DNA from: Smallanthus sonchifolius | Taxonomy: Eukaryota > Streptophyta > Magnoliopsida > Asterales > Asteraceae | Assembly: GCA_023525975.1 (NCBI GenBank) | Contig: CM042042.1 | Span: 42,543,880 to 42,607,879 of the forward strand | DNA: 64,000 nt | Direction: 5' to 3' | Shown here: in pieces, positions 47,901 to 60,289 of the stretch | Layout: each line of letters starts with the position of its first letter | Numbering within the stretch: the first letter of the stretch is position 1 | The notes under the pieces: generated by a model | Told to the model about the DNA's origin: nothing | Databases searched by the model: none | What the model saw: only the letters and a program-made list of their open reading frames with translations | Translations under genes and position numbers: made by a program

Positions 47901-49509
47901 TACCGAAAGAACTTCTCCGTTTGGGAGAGGAATATGAACAATCTTCTCAAAACAAACAATCTCGGCGTGATTCTTCGACAACCAATCCATACCAATAACA
48001 ACGTCAAAACTTCCCAAGTCAATAGGTAACAGGTCTATACTAAAGGTGTGGTCTTCCAAACATAGAGTACAATCCCGAATGACTTCTTCGGTTTTAATTA
48101 ATTTCCCGTTTGCTAATTCAATTGTATAATTTTGGTCTAGTTTGCTGGGTTTAATACCAAGTAGGGACTTAAAGTCAGTTGACACAAAACTCATATCAGC
48201 ACCCGTATCGAAAAGTATAGAAGCATAATGATTGTTTATCAGGAACGTACCAGTGACAATGTCAGGGTCCTGGCGTGCGTCCCTAGCTCCCATCATGAAC
48301 GCTCTTCCTCGGGCCTGATTGTTATTCTGATTATTCAACTTGGGGCAATCTTTCCTGTAGTGCTTCAGTTCTCCACATTCGTAGCATCCTTGCTTAATCT
48401 TATCGGTGGGGTTGGCATTGAGTCGACATGTCTGCGCTCGATGCCCAAACTTTCTACACCTTTCACATTGAGTGCATTTCCCCACATGGTGATACCCGCA
48501 CTTATCACACCTCGGTTGGGGGCCAGCATAACCCCTTTTCTCCACAGCGTTAGCAACAAAAGCTTTCACAGTCTCTTGTCTCTTATAGGCTTGATTCCTA
48601 AATTGGTTATTTGGTTTTCCCACCCATTTTCTCTTTTCTCCTAACTTTCTTTCCTCAGTCTCCTTCTTCTCAAACAAACCATCACGTACAGCATTATCTC
48701 TTAGCTTGAAAGCCAGAATTATAGCGCTCTTAGCATCCATAGGGTTCGACGAAGTCACCATACTACGAATTTGAGGTGCAAGACCCCACAAGTACCTTTC
48801 AACCTTTTTGTACTCGGGCGTGACCATGTGTGGCACCAAGATTGCCAGCTCATTGAACCTGTCAGTGTAACCAGCCACATCATCTCCTATCATTTGAAGG
48901 TTCCACATTTCAGTTTCGATTTTCTGCAATTCATTTCGAGGACAGTACTCCTCGATCATCATGGCCTTTAGATCATCCCAAGATAGCTGGTAGGCAGTCT
49001 GTCTTCCCAATGTTTTCATCTGAGAATTCCACCAGGTTAGTGCCTTGTCAGCAAGTGTGCAAGTGGCATATTTCACCATACAGTCGGCTGTGCATTCACT
49101 AATGTCAATCACAGATTCCATCTTCTCAATCCACCTCATCAGGCCTACTGCACCCTTGGTGCCATTGAAGTGGCGAGGGTTGCAAGATAGAAAAGCCTTA
49201 TAAGTGCACTTCTTGCTCGAAGTATCTGTAGGGTCACAAGTCAATATTTTTAATAATGTTGTTAACTTAGATCGTGACTGTGTTATAGAGGTGATTACAC
49301 ATTCTGTTACCTCCAGAACCTCCAGCAGTGCCACTGCCTCCTGCACCTCCTCCACTACCACTACCATTTCCTCCGATGTTATTCCGATTGGCTTCGTACT
49401 GCTCCAAGGCGGCGGCTACACGTTGTGATATGAGTTGCTCAACTTCTGCGGAAATCGTCGTGTTGTTTTCACCGGTAGTGTCACGCGGTGTCCTTCTTTT
49501 GGGTGCCAT
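44919..49509 (-). pseudogene. Gag-pol polyprotein of element F, one frameshift and one stop
   Basis: The start at 49509 gives MAPKRRTPRDTTGEN and a Gly/Ser-rich gag head. A frameshift near 49305 moves the reading into the 1113-codon frame that ends at 46026. That frame holds the gag capsid domain (WWNSQMKTL), a zinc knuckle (CYECGELKHYRKDC), protease (ILFDTGADMSF), RT (CIDYRELNKLT, VFIDDILIYSR intact), RNase H (YCDASHQGLGCVLMQRDK, DALSRKE) and the H2C2 finger (CLTCSKVKAEH). A TAA at 46026-46028 stands where the reading would otherwise continue in the same frame. After it come the integrase core (VDRLTKSAHFLP, SDRDSRFVSRIW, SERTIQTLEDML) and a chromodomain-like C-terminus ending at 44919. It looks recently inactivated. 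Read-through or sequencing error at the two sites cannot be excluded. Confidence 0.92.
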
Positions 49510-49513
49510 GGGT

Positions 49514-50475
49514 CTGAAGTCGAAATGGGGTTAGTGTGTGACGATGTTCAGTGTCTACGATATCCGTACAATATGATGATAAGTTATGACATGCATATGC
49601 AATGAAAAACGTCTCAGTGAGTCATTTAAATTATAGACTAGGTTCGATTTTTAGACTCCTAGTTCGCTATAACCTGGCTCTGATACCAATCTGTCACACC
49701 CCGCCAAGGCGGAAACACGAGGCGCGACGTTCATGGTTTTTCAAAGCATATAATTATTGCAAACGCATACATACAACTGGATACATAAATTAAATTTAAG
49801 GTTTTACAGCCCAAAAATAGTACTTGAAGTTACAAAATATTAAGATTTTGCAAATATGACCCAAACATTATGGGTTATACAAGAAAAATCTTCAAAAGTT
49901 GTATCCACCGTGTATGCATGAACCCTACGTAGTATTACCCTTGCTATCACGTTCAGTTTCTTGAAAAACATACTTGAAAATGTCAACACTAGGTTGGTGA
50001 GTTCACAGGTTTTATATATGAATACAATGAGCAAACCAATTGCATGAAAATGATCTTTACGTATATGATAAACAAAACAAGTAACGTTTGACCCATTTGT
50101 AAACTAGCTAGGAATACAAATAATATGTACATACATGAGGCATAACCAAACCAAGACCAGGTGTTTTGCCCCTCACTCGTACCTCACGAGCAATATTAGA
50201 ACACTATGCAGTCATTTGGCCAGATGGACCCATGGTTAGCGCGACTAACCATGACCGGGGGTGTCAGACCCAATAGTACTATCCATAGAATCTCAGGCTA
50301 ACCTATAGCTAATGATTATAAATATGATGATCAGGGGACTTTACGAGCTCCAAATGTGTTCACTCATGCATACATAAAGGTCGGGTCTTGTTTTCTTGTT
50401 ATCATATAAAAATAGTTATAAGTATGTTCTTCCCCCAAATAGTACAAAACAGTAAAAAGGGGCCGTGAAACTCAC
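49514..50475 (-). other. Putative leader intron of element F
   Basis: The minus-strand AAG/GTGAGTTTC in the 5' LTR (intron base 1 at 50475) and CGACTTCAG just before the gag ATG (intron ends at 49514) would remove the primer-binding site and most of the untranslated leader. This is inferred from sequence only. Confidence 0.35.
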
Positions 50476-52012
50476 CTTGAGTTTGTGTATGCTTGTAACG
50501 ATATTTGTTCTAGTCCACTTGACTATTTGTACCCTAGATACGAAAGGGTAAATTGTGTTAAGACCGAATGTCTCATATTGCAAATTGTTCACCGACTTTG
50601 TAAATCTGGTTGTGTTTGTTTAAAATCTTCTTAGTTGTTCAACACTTGATTTGTAGTAAAAACAGTTCTAAATTACTGCTAAATGGGACTGATAACCAGG
50701 TATCGAAACTACCTAGTTTCGATTGAACAGAACAGAACAGAATAGAGGTCGAAACTACCTAGTTTCGATTAAGTAAACTGGGTATCGAAACTCCTAGTTT
50801 CGATGGAGTACTAGGTATCGAAACTCCTAGTTTCGATTGAATAATAGCTATCGAAACTACCTAGTTTCGATTGAGTAAACAGGTATCGAAACTCCTAGTT
50901 TTGATCAAATAGGTATCGAAACTCCTAGTTTCGATCAAATAGGTATCGAAACTCCTAGTTTCGATTGGGAAACAGGTATCGAAACTATAGTTTCGATTAC
51001 TGCAATTCTGAATGACAGAATCAGTCCTGCATATTTTTATGTTTTAAACTTGAATTCGACACACTTTTGTTGTTATCTTACTTGCGTTTGAATATTTTGT
51101 AAGTTTTAGCTACGGTTTCTAAAGAAAATAATATAGATAGTATTGAGTTTTTACCTTAAAACAGATATGAAGATGATGAGAGAAAACAGAGAATGGTCTT
51201 GAACTCCTTAGCTTGATTCTTGAGAAAAACACTTGGAATTCTTCTTATAACACCGAAATATGGTGGATTTTGCTCTAAAACTTGGATTCAACTTGAAGAG
51301 GAATGGGGAAAATTGCCGTAAGAAAATGAGAGGAATTGTGAGATTTCGAGTGAAGGGGTATGGTGTATATCTGATTCTCCAAGGCATGGGGTATGGGTCG
51401 CAGGGAGTGGGAATGGAGTATTCCCTGGGATTTTGGTCGAGAAAGTCAAGGGTGGTTTGGGTTAATAATGATTAGATTTAAGAATTAATTTATTAATGAT
51501 ATTAATATCAATTAGAGATTTAAAATGGGTAATTTAATTTGGTTTAGGTTCCCCACGATATTATAAATTTATTAAGTTTATGGCTCGTTAATGAAAAATA
51601 TTTAAATCTTAGATTGTATAATTCGTTGAGGTGATTATTCGTAGGTATAAATATCTAAAGTTGACGCTACTAGGTAATATCTTCGAAAGAGTTCGTTAGT
51701 TTACTTTGACGTATTTTTATATTTATTTTAGTCTAAAATGACTTATTGTCCAACGTAAAGTTCGTGTAATATATATGTCTAAATATTTTTCTTGGTTATT
51801 TAATTTAATCACTATCGTTCGTATTTAGTCGGGTTATACGGGTATGTGAACCGGTAACTCCTAGAATTACCAAAATATGAAATGAAACAATGTACGGCTT
51901 TTCTTAGACTTTAATGTCCTAATTTATGCAATTAGGTAAATCACGAAAACAAATATAATATAAACTTGTTTATATCGTGTACGGATGTTGACCTGAAATG
52001 TCGGGTGTCACA
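49692..52012 (-). repeat. 5' LTR of element F (right copy)
   Basis: 2321 bp and nearly identical to the left copy, with a 9-bp deletion relative to it near 51328. Contains the palindrome array at 50699-50999. Confidence 0.92.
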
Positions 52013-53925
52013 GAATTTGTTTCATAAGTTCTTTCAATTCAGAAGAAGCTAGACGATAAGGGGATTTTGCAACAGGTTTAGCTCCAGGAATGAGTTCGAT
52101 TCGGAATTCGATTTGACGATCAGGTGGAAGACCGGGTAATTCTTCCGGAAAAACATCCGGGTGATCACAGACTACGGGGATATCTGCAATCTGTCCTTCG
52201 GTTTTCATGTTTATAGCATGGAGTTAGAATATACCATCTCCCTTAATCAATTCTTTCTTAGATTTTGCTATTGAAAAAATTTCAATCTTAGTAGACTTAC
52301 TATCTTCTTGAATTATCAAACTAGATTCATCTGGTTTCTTAATCCTGACCGTTCTCTGTTCACAATCAATCTGGGCTTGGTATTGGTTTAACCAATCCAT
52401 CCCTAGGATAACCTCATATTCATTCAAATTCATAGGTATTAGTGTAACTAATACTTTATTGTCACCAAAATTGATGACATGATGAGGGTAAAATTCGGTT
52501 ATCTTAATTTGTTCGCCACTCCTCATTTCAACGACATACGCATTAATGAGTGGAATTGGTCTTATGCCTAAATATGGGCGTGAATGCACACGAAACAAAA
52601 CTTCTATTTGCCCCTGTATCAAATAGAATCTTGGCGTAAAAATTATTAACTAAGAAAGTATCTGCCACCTCCTTAGCTTTACCTTTTGATTCATCTCTAC
52701 TTCCTAAGACGAATACTTGTCCGGTTCCCTTTTTCTGACCACCTGACACTTGCTTAGGTGGTTTAGGGCAGGAAGTTTTATAATGCCCTATTTTTCCGCA
52801 GTTAAAGCATTTAACATTTAGGCATTGGGTTGCAAAATGTCCAAACTTCTAACAAGTTTGGCTTGATTGGCTCTATTAGGGTTGGGATTGAATCCTCGTC
52901 TTCCTAGGAACTTACTGTTCCCTGGTTTGAACTTATAAACAACCTCATCGGGCTTCCTGTTGTGATCCATCTTTGGTGGCTCTTGAGCAGCTACTTCATA
53001 AAACATTACCGCACTCTTTTCAATAGCCAAGTCTATTGTCTCAGGTGTGATGGATTTCACTAGGGTACGAACCTTAGGAGGTAAACCCTGAATATAACAT
53101 TTGACTCTTCGTGATTCAGGAGTAACCAAATGTGGCACTAGTTTAGCCATTTCATTAAACTTGGTCGTGTACTCCTGATGAGTCATGGTTCCAGCTTCGA
53201 ACCGCAGAAATTCAGCTTCAATTTTGTCCACGACATTCTGTGGACAATACCTCTTAATAATCAAAAACTTGAGATCCTCCCAAATCATCCTATCTGTCAC
53301 AACTTCACCCTTTGTCTGTTTGACTGAGTCCCACCGGTCAAGAGCCTCCTATTCAAATGAATGTGCAGCAAACTTCACAGCTTGGTCTGCTCTACACTCA
53401 CTCATATTTATCACAGCTTCCATGGAAGTGATCCACTGCAAGGCTGCAATAACATCCTTCTTTTCATTGAATGGTTTAGGATGATAGTCACTGAAGTTCT
53501 TGTAGTTGCATCCATTGCCATGAATTCCTATGCTCTGATTAGTCATGCCAACAGTTTTATGGGTTCGTGTTGTGCCTATATTATTTACTAGTGGAGTGGT
53601 ATAAAGGATATCTTCTGTTCGAGGAACAGCACCACTAGTTCCTTCGTTTCGGTTTCCCAAAGTATTGTGATTTTTCTCTCCTTCTAAGAGCATCCTCAAG
53701 CATTCCAGGTAGAGTTATTTGAATCATACGGGTGACCTCAGATGCCACCGCTCCCTGAAACTGAGCTTCAGTCATAATGAATTCTTCCACAGGTTGTTCG
53801 GGTTCAGTATTCGTATTCACATTCTTGTTTGGATTGGTGTTTGTGTTTGTCGTATCATGAGTACGGGACCTAGTATTGAGCATCCTACCCCTACATCTTC
53901 CTTGTCCTCTACCACGTCCTGCCAT
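52013..53925 (-). pseudogene. Gag and protease of element E (5' half of its polyprotein)
   Basis: The start at 53925 gives MAGRGRGQGRCRGRML, a basic gag head. A frameshift near 53690 and a stop near 53349 break it. The capsid domain continues at 53300-52818 (WEDLKFLIIKRYCP, FNEMAKLVPHLV). Zinc knuckle remnants lie at about 52850-52760. Protease follows with ILFDTGANRSFVS (about 52650) and LGMDWLNQYQAQID (about 52390). 52208-52015 is the spacer leading into RT (DHPDVFPEELPGLPP), which resumes at 42549 beyond element F. Confidence 0.85.
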
Positions 53926-54174
53926 CTGGTACCTACATATAGATGTATAACATCAGAATTTGTATATCTGGTCATAATCCAGAAATTCAGAAACTAACAA
54001 CACTTGGCCAAAAATGCCTTTAATTATCTGATTTCTAGGCATTTCCCGTCGTAGGTCGTACTGAATGTATACACCTGACTTATCCTGGGGCATTCCAGAA
54101 CAATCTCATAGTCCTAGTTTAAGTCTAGATACTATTCCTATAGTATCTAAATCTCTTAAACTGAGATACCAACT

Positions 54175-55572
54175 TGTCACGCCCGTAACACAGGACAGTT
54201 ATCTAACTAGAGTAGTACCTCCAATAGATATGTTCCTAGGTAAGAGCGACGGGTCTAGGGGAGATTTATACACCGCTCTTTCCTAGACAGAACATTCCAT
54301 TTGTCAGATAACTACATACTAGTCAGAAGGCCGCCTTCTAGTTACTATGACGTTGATATCAAAAACACACAGCGGAAGACTAAATGATAACTTCTATTAA
54401 TATCAAAATATTGTTTACAACAGGATTAATAAATGTTACATCACTTATCCCTAACAAGGGACATATCATTTGGGGTTATAGTTCCTAGCATGCCCATCAT
54501 CTGGATCGTTCATCATTTCATTCCAGCCCTGGAATGCCCTGTCTAATGACTACTTGTGATGCGGTCAAAAACATTTGATAAAACATGGGTCAGCATAAAG
54601 CTGGTGAATTCATAAACTAAAATAGTTTATTAAAATGTCCCGCTAAAGTATCTTGAACACATCCATGGGGTTCCACCCCCAAATTCATAGATAACTACGA
54701 ACAATCATCAGTATATATATATATATAACCAAAGACCGTTCCACGGGTCTTGTCCAACATGTCGTTCCACGGGCAAGTGAAATACAATAAGCGCTTAGAA
54801 TACGTTATATATACACAATCGGTACAATCGTTTCAAGATACTCAAAATATTTCATAAAGCAATCATGTCGGACAAGGTCATGAAAGGGTTCATGCATCAC
54901 AGTTTAAGAACTCACCTCGACAGTATTTCTACTTATAATCAGTAAGTATGACAATCACCTCGGGCAGAGTCCCTAGATAATCATAACATTACTTATTTAT
55001 ACAATTCTAGCTTAATGGTTCATAATTAAAGCTTAATGGGAGGTCAGAACCTTACCTCGGCACTATCTACGGAAATTTGAGGTCGAAACGCTGGAAACTG
55101 GACTCTCGTACGCGAACCGGAGCTCATGATTGGAGTTACAGAGAATGTGTGTGTGTATTTGAGTGTGTTAGTGTATGAAGATGGTATGAAATCGATCATC
55201 TATTTATAGGGCCAAAGTGGCACCCGTAGCGGACCGCTACTCTAGGTGGTAGCGGTCCGCCAACCCTTGTGGCGGTGTATCTGGATTGGGGCAGACATAG
55301 CGGACCGTTATGGTCTGGCTTAGCGGTCCGCCACCCATCCACGCGTTAGATTTCCATTGGCGAGTCACAGGGACACGTGTCAGCTCCCGAGGCTTTCCTT
55401 AGTCCGCACGTAGCAGACCGCTAAGGTCCTGGGTAGCGGTCAGCTACCCCTTGATTTATTCAAAATTTTCATTTTAATTCTATGGACTTTGATTATTTAC
55501 ATATCCAACCCTCAACTTTGAATTTTGGCAATTTTAATCCTTTCTCTTTCTAGAAAATTTCTCGGTGTTATA
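54175..55572 (-). repeat. 5' LTR of element E (right copy)
   Basis: Begins TGTCACGCCCGTAACAC and ends GGTGTTATA. Carries the AGCGGTCCGC palindromes at 55228-55450 and a TATA-like site at about 55200-55210 on minus. It is about 90 bp longer than the left copy, including a segment near 54850-54950 missing there. Confidence 0.88.
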
Positions 55573-55771
55573 GTGTTTCTCTCTAGAAATGGGGAAGATG
55601 AAGTGAGAATGAGGAGGTTAAAAAGAGGGTTAGGATCTTAAAGCCCATCCTCACCTTTAGCTTGGCCCATCTAGCGACACGGGCCAAGGCCCGGTCCATC
55701 TCCCTTCCTTTTCCTTATGCTCATGTAGTTCCCGAGCCCGATCTATGGCTTTCGAAATTCAGGATGTTACA

Positions 55772-56445
55772 CCCAAAGTATGCCACCACTGACCACCGAC
55801 AACTGTACCAGGAATGGGGATACAAACGATGAACCAGACTTTATGATAACCACACCGCCACCGCCTCATTTTCAGGGCTAGAGTTAACTACGATCGAATA
55901 ACCTTGCGGCCCTAAGACTCACATACCAACCCTGATGAAGGTGTAAGAGGAAAATATGAAATATACCTTCCAACAGAATTGGAGAAAGGTTAATCTCCTA
56001 TGCTCCTTCAAAAACCTAAACCTTGACCATCGTCGGGGAACCCTACGCCCAACATAGCAACCCAACGTTGTTTATTCCTTGTGAGACATCTCTTGAAGAG
56101 TTCCAATGTTGGTCTTAGTGTATGTAGCTCTTCTTCGTAAAACTCTCACCATCGTTACCGCCACTGTTCCTTTCAGTTACCCAATGAGGGGCTCCAAACC
56201 TTTCCACTCGCGGGGGTAGGAGAAATGATAGCGTAGAGATAGAGCGCTCAGGATTAAATGATCGCCTGATAATCATGTCTAAAAAGACTCTGGGTGCATC
56301 CCGACGTGGCCACCTGCCTCCTTGTAAATTCGCGGACCCGCCCCACTTCTGGACTCGCCTCGATTCAACGATCCCTCATACGACTCACTTGGCCCACCCA
56401 ATTTAATTCTCTCTGATGTCCCCACCAGCCGCGCCCGTTTTAGAA
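55772..56445 (+). repeat. Duplicate of hydrolase intron 1, continued
   Basis: Colinear with window positions about 1708-2410, resuming the block cut at 37114. It ends abruptly where Athila copy 2 begins. Confidence 0.8.
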
Positions 56446-57451
56446 TGTAATAGCCCAAGCAAACCGTACCAAGATATTATCCACTTTGCCCCCAATGGGT
56501 TGCCCATCCAGAAATGTACAGTTTTGTTTTCACCCGACGAGTTGCTCGCCCAGGCAAACATGTCTTGATAGAGAAGGTATCCACTCCCTTATAAGGAAGG
56601 TTTTGCTTCACTTGATTACGGTATTAGTGTGTGTGTGTTGGATATATAATGAACGATCATCAATTAAGTCAACGTTATTAATGAGGTACGATCTAAATGT
56701 TACACCTTAGGCAACAGACAAATATATAATACTTAATTGTTAAATATTATGATTCACGAAAGACGAATTTATTAAACTGTGGATTAATATTTAGAGAAAT
56801 ATTTATCATTGATTAAAATAATTAATTACTTGGTGAATTAATTATTTATGGGGAATAAATGTTTAAAGTGATAAATATTTAAAGATTAGATTTTTACTGA
56901 TTATTTCCATTAAAAAATGATTAATAATTAATTATTACTAGGGTATTAACCGTTAATACCTCAGGGGACCGACGTGTAATTATAATGCTTATAAATATAA
57001 CATTATAATCAAAACCTAAACCCTAGTCAATCCCAAACCAAAATCGGCGCCCCCCTTTTCTCCCCTTTGCGAAGCCGATGCCACCACCACCACCACCGTA
57101 CATCGTCGTGAAGCTGGCCACCTCTCTCGTAAGCCGCCGACGCAGCGGTTCCCCCCCCCCCAACTCGTGTGACATTTTGTTGCACGTATCATGTACGTGT
57201 CATCTAGCATGACATTCGTTGTACTAAGGTGTTCTGATTTGGTTATCGTTAAAGGTATAATCTTTGAACACCCTATGGTTGGTTTATACTACATTGTTTA
57301 TACGCGTGTAATCGGATCAATAACAGTAATCTAGATCTGATATGTTAATTTTACCATAAATCGCTTCTGCTAAATATATCTGATTTATTTATTTAAAGGT
57401 TTAAAAAATTATTGTTTTTAAAAGTTAAAAACTAGTACTTGATTCCCAACG

Positions 57452-58740
57452 GTGGCATCAGAGCCACCTTTACGCGCGTTTAGACATATTTTTTTTTATT
57501 TCGATATGTTGTTTTATATGTCAAAACTATTGTTTGACAAAAGTTCGAGCCTTTTTCGTTTGTTATGACTGTGTTGAATGAATCAAGCACTAGAGACTTG
57601 TGGTTGTATTGGTTGTTTCTCTTTGTATTTTTATCGATTATTTGAAACCCCGATGTAATAGTAAGGTTTATTTTTATTTATTTATTTTGTGTATCCGTAA
57701 ATAAATATTATAATCCTAAATAGATGAATACTAGAAGATCAAGGCGGACAATGACAGGATTAAAGATGGAGATCTTGGACCAAGTGGGAGATAACAGATT
57801 TGTTAATTTTGTTATCCCTTAGGCCAATGCGTTTACTCGTTTGATGGCTTGAACGAAACTGGACCTTTTTTCCTAGTAGCTCGGTTCTATGTTTTTTTTT
57901 GTGGTTGTGTTATAATTATTTAGGATAATAATTAAACCGCAAAATTTTTATAACACTTTTGACACAAATTTAAAACGACGAGATAATTAAATTGTCTATT
58001 TTTCTCGAAAAGGTAATTAAATAAAAAGGTGTTTTATTTAAAAGTGAAAACAAGTTTTAATAATTTTTATTTAAAAAATATTTAAATTAATTAAAAAGTT
58101 GATTAATTTAAAATAAGTTCGCGACTAATAAACAATTTTGATTAAATAAGGCACTTGAAATTGGATCGTGTCGAGTGTTGAAAGTTGTTTCACAAACTAA
58201 AACTAGTAAAATTGGTTTATTAATATTGCACAACTTGTATCATGCTACTCGTCGACCAAAATGTTTTGACCCAAAACGGTAATTTTAAAAATATTAAAGA
58301 AATCCCAATATATATAAAATTGATATTTTTGCGCCACCCTTAATTATAACACTTAAACTAATCTATCCGAACCCACGATGGTAGTGAATTACCCTACATC
58401 CGGCCCTACGGTTTAGGTTGAAGGTAGAACCGTGATTGCTGAGTTACTTAGACTGGGTCTACAGTTATAATTGAAGGACCTATATCGCTTAAGCTGTTTA
58501 GGTGGGCACAGTTGAGGGAAACATATCTAAAGCTTGACATTACTCATTATGCCCCTCAAACCGAGAATTATATAATCGATACAATTGGTAATCTTTACCT
58601 ACCTGTCTAGCGATGCCACTTAATAGTGCTCAGACATTCACTGAGACATGGGGAACCAAGATCTCATTACTAATTATATTATTTAGCAATTGGGTCATAA
58701 ATTTTTAATCAGGAAATTATGCATGAAAATACTAAAACCT
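57452..58740 (+). other. Untranslated leader of element N
   Basis: 1.3 kb of AT-rich sequence between the primer-binding site and gag, with no recognisable gene. Its first 330 bp are homologous to 25771-26092. Confidence 0.6.
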
Positions 58741-58856
58741 TTATTTTGAATTTTGTAGATGTCTTTCGAAATCAATTCCAACTTTTTTTTGCTCTAAGGT
58801 TTATGCTTTATCAGAACATGCTCAAAGGATGAAACTTCTCTGAGTGGTACCATATC

Positions 58857-59396
58857 TTGAGAAATGTTCTCAAGGAAGAAAAGAGATCTCATGTTCTGGA
58901 GATTTCAATTCCTCTTGTTCCTCCCAACGACGACTCCAATATACTTTGGAGATGGCACATTGAAGATTCTGATGAGGCATCATTTTTAATGTTCTCTACA
59001 ATGTGTGATGAACTCCGTCGTGAGCTGAAATATCACTCTGCATATGATATGACCTGCGAATTGAAGAAAAGGTTTAATCAAAACCGCAGTGAGAATCTTA
59101 ATGTGCTTAAGTCCTTATCAAGCAAGATGGAAAGGGGAATAAGAATGAGCTCACATTTCTCTAAAATGGTGAAACTCATTGACAACCTGAAAGATTTTGG
59201 TTCATCTTTCAACCAGGATACGGTAATAGATTTCATACTGATGTCTTTTCCCGTTGAATACGAAGAGTTCGTTGATTACTACCAGCAATATGTAGTAGGG
59301 GAAACCTTATCTGATTTGCGAGGGTCGCTAATGGCTTTTGAAATGACTTTGGGACAAATGGACACTCTGATTTATGAACCAAGAAAACGTGCATAA
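58857..59396 (+). pseudogene. Copia-type gag (UBN2-like) of element N
   Basis: 179 codons with the Copia gag pattern: LKKRFNQNRSENLNVLKSL, FSKMVKLIDNLKDFG and DFILMSFPVEYEEFVDYY. Related residues continue upstream in other frames from about 58740 (MLKGMKL-like text), so the N-terminus is frameshifted. Stops follow at 59396, and only a trace of the zinc-knuckle region precedes the truncated LTR. Protease, integrase, RT and RNase H are absent. Confidence 0.75.
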
Positions 59397-60289
59397 AGAG
59401 ATATGTTTTCAAGAATGATGACACTTGTCATTATTATGATGAAATAGGACCCTGGAAATGTACATGTCCTTCATACCTCTGCTCAACTCGTGTGACGTTT
59501 TATTGCAGGTTTCGTGTACGTGTCATCTAACGTGATGTTCGTTGTACTAAGGTGTTCTGATTTGGTTATCATCAAAGGTGGTTGGTTTATATTATACTGT
59601 TTAAACGCGTGTAATCGAATCACTGATAGGAATCTAAATCTGATCTGTTAATTTTATCGTATATCGCTTCGACTAAATATATTTGGTTTATCTTTTTAAA
59701 AAGTTTAAATAATTACTGTTTTTAAAAGTTTAAAAGTAGTACTTGATTCCCAACGGTGTGTTCTAGCACTTCACACACCATTTGATCTGAATAATAAATC
59801 TTAAAATAGTTTTATAAGTAAGCAACCCATTCTGTCATTCCATCTTAGAGGAGTCGAAACTTAATGTTTATCTCTTAATCTGATTTTCCAAAATTTATTT
59901 CCTAAATTCTTCTCCAGTCATTAGTTTTCCCGAACAAATCTCTTTTTCATTGGTTAAATATTGATAGAGTAGTTAGTAGGAGCTAGCGTGTCCATGGATT
60001 GATATCCGGTTTTTACCATTCAACTATACTACAATGCGATATGTATACTTGCCTGTACGTGTGTAGTTTAATTTTGGTGATTTCTATTTAAAACTAAACA
60101 TGTGCAAGAAATTTCCTTAATATTTTATGTTAGGAATAGCACATGTTAAGTTTTTGACACCATTGTCGAGGAAACGATGATTCTGAAAAAGATCCAAGTC
60201 AGTAGTTTAATCATTTTATTTATTGTTTATAGTCATAGTGCCTTTGCCCATACGTGTTAAATATGTCTTTAGGATAGTTGGTTTAGTGC

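Larger units (their letters stand above)
42555..52012 (-). mobile_element. Element F: nearly intact Gypsy chromovirus (Tekay/Del-like), minus strand
   Basis: A perfect target duplication GAATT is present (42550-42554 and 52013-52017). The LTRs are 42555-44884 and 49692-52012. The primer-binding site on plus is 'ggctctgatacca' (49676-49688). Gag-pol is 49509-44919, damaged at only two places that I can see. By eye the LTRs differ at about five single bases plus a 9-bp deletion (near 51328), so the insertion is recent. It sits in the pol gene of element E. The Tekay/Del assignment comes from the long LTRs and the C-terminal chromodomain-like segment and is tentative. Confidence 0.93.
38554..55572 (-). 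mobile_element. Element E: Gypsy chromovirus, minus strand, split by element F
   Basis: A perfect target duplication GTGTT is present (38549-38553 and 55573-55577). The LTRs are 38554-39860 (3' LTR) and 54175-55572 (5' LTR). The primer-binding site is 'ctgagatacca' on plus at 54161-54171, next to the 5' LTR. Gag-pol runs leftward from 53925, is interrupted at 52012/42555 by element F, and ends at 39896. The coding region has many frameshifts and stops. Without F the element would be about 7.6 kb. Confidence 0.9.
37115..55771 (-). mobile_element. Solo LTR D, split by element E
   Basis: It starts TGTAAGGCCC (the reverse complement of the GGGCCTTACA end seen in A and G) and ends GGATGTTACA (the complement of their TGTAACATCC start). 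The LTR parts are 37115-38553 and 55578-55771, about 1.63 kb in total, with no internal region. Flanking pentamers are TCCGA and CCCAA, a decayed match. It contains a GTCGACACT-type repeat array (38085-38260) and a minus-strand CAG/GTGAGTT site (37981-37990). It interrupts the duplicated intron 1. Confidence 0.75.
56636..59755 (+). mobile_element. Element N: deleted Ty1/Copia element
   Basis: A target duplication GTGTG is present (56631-56635 and 59756-59760). The 5' LTR is 56636-57451 (TGTTGG ... CCCAACG) and the primer-binding site 'tggcatcagagcc' begins at 57453. The 3' LTR (about 59482-59755) lacks its first two thirds and is joined directly to sequence after gag, so pol is deleted. The leader matches that of K. 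Confidence 0.85.

Noticed and set aside
48228..48644. 138-codon plus-strand ORF opposite gag-pol of F
   Set aside because: An antisense shadow of the conserved gag zinc-knuckle region.
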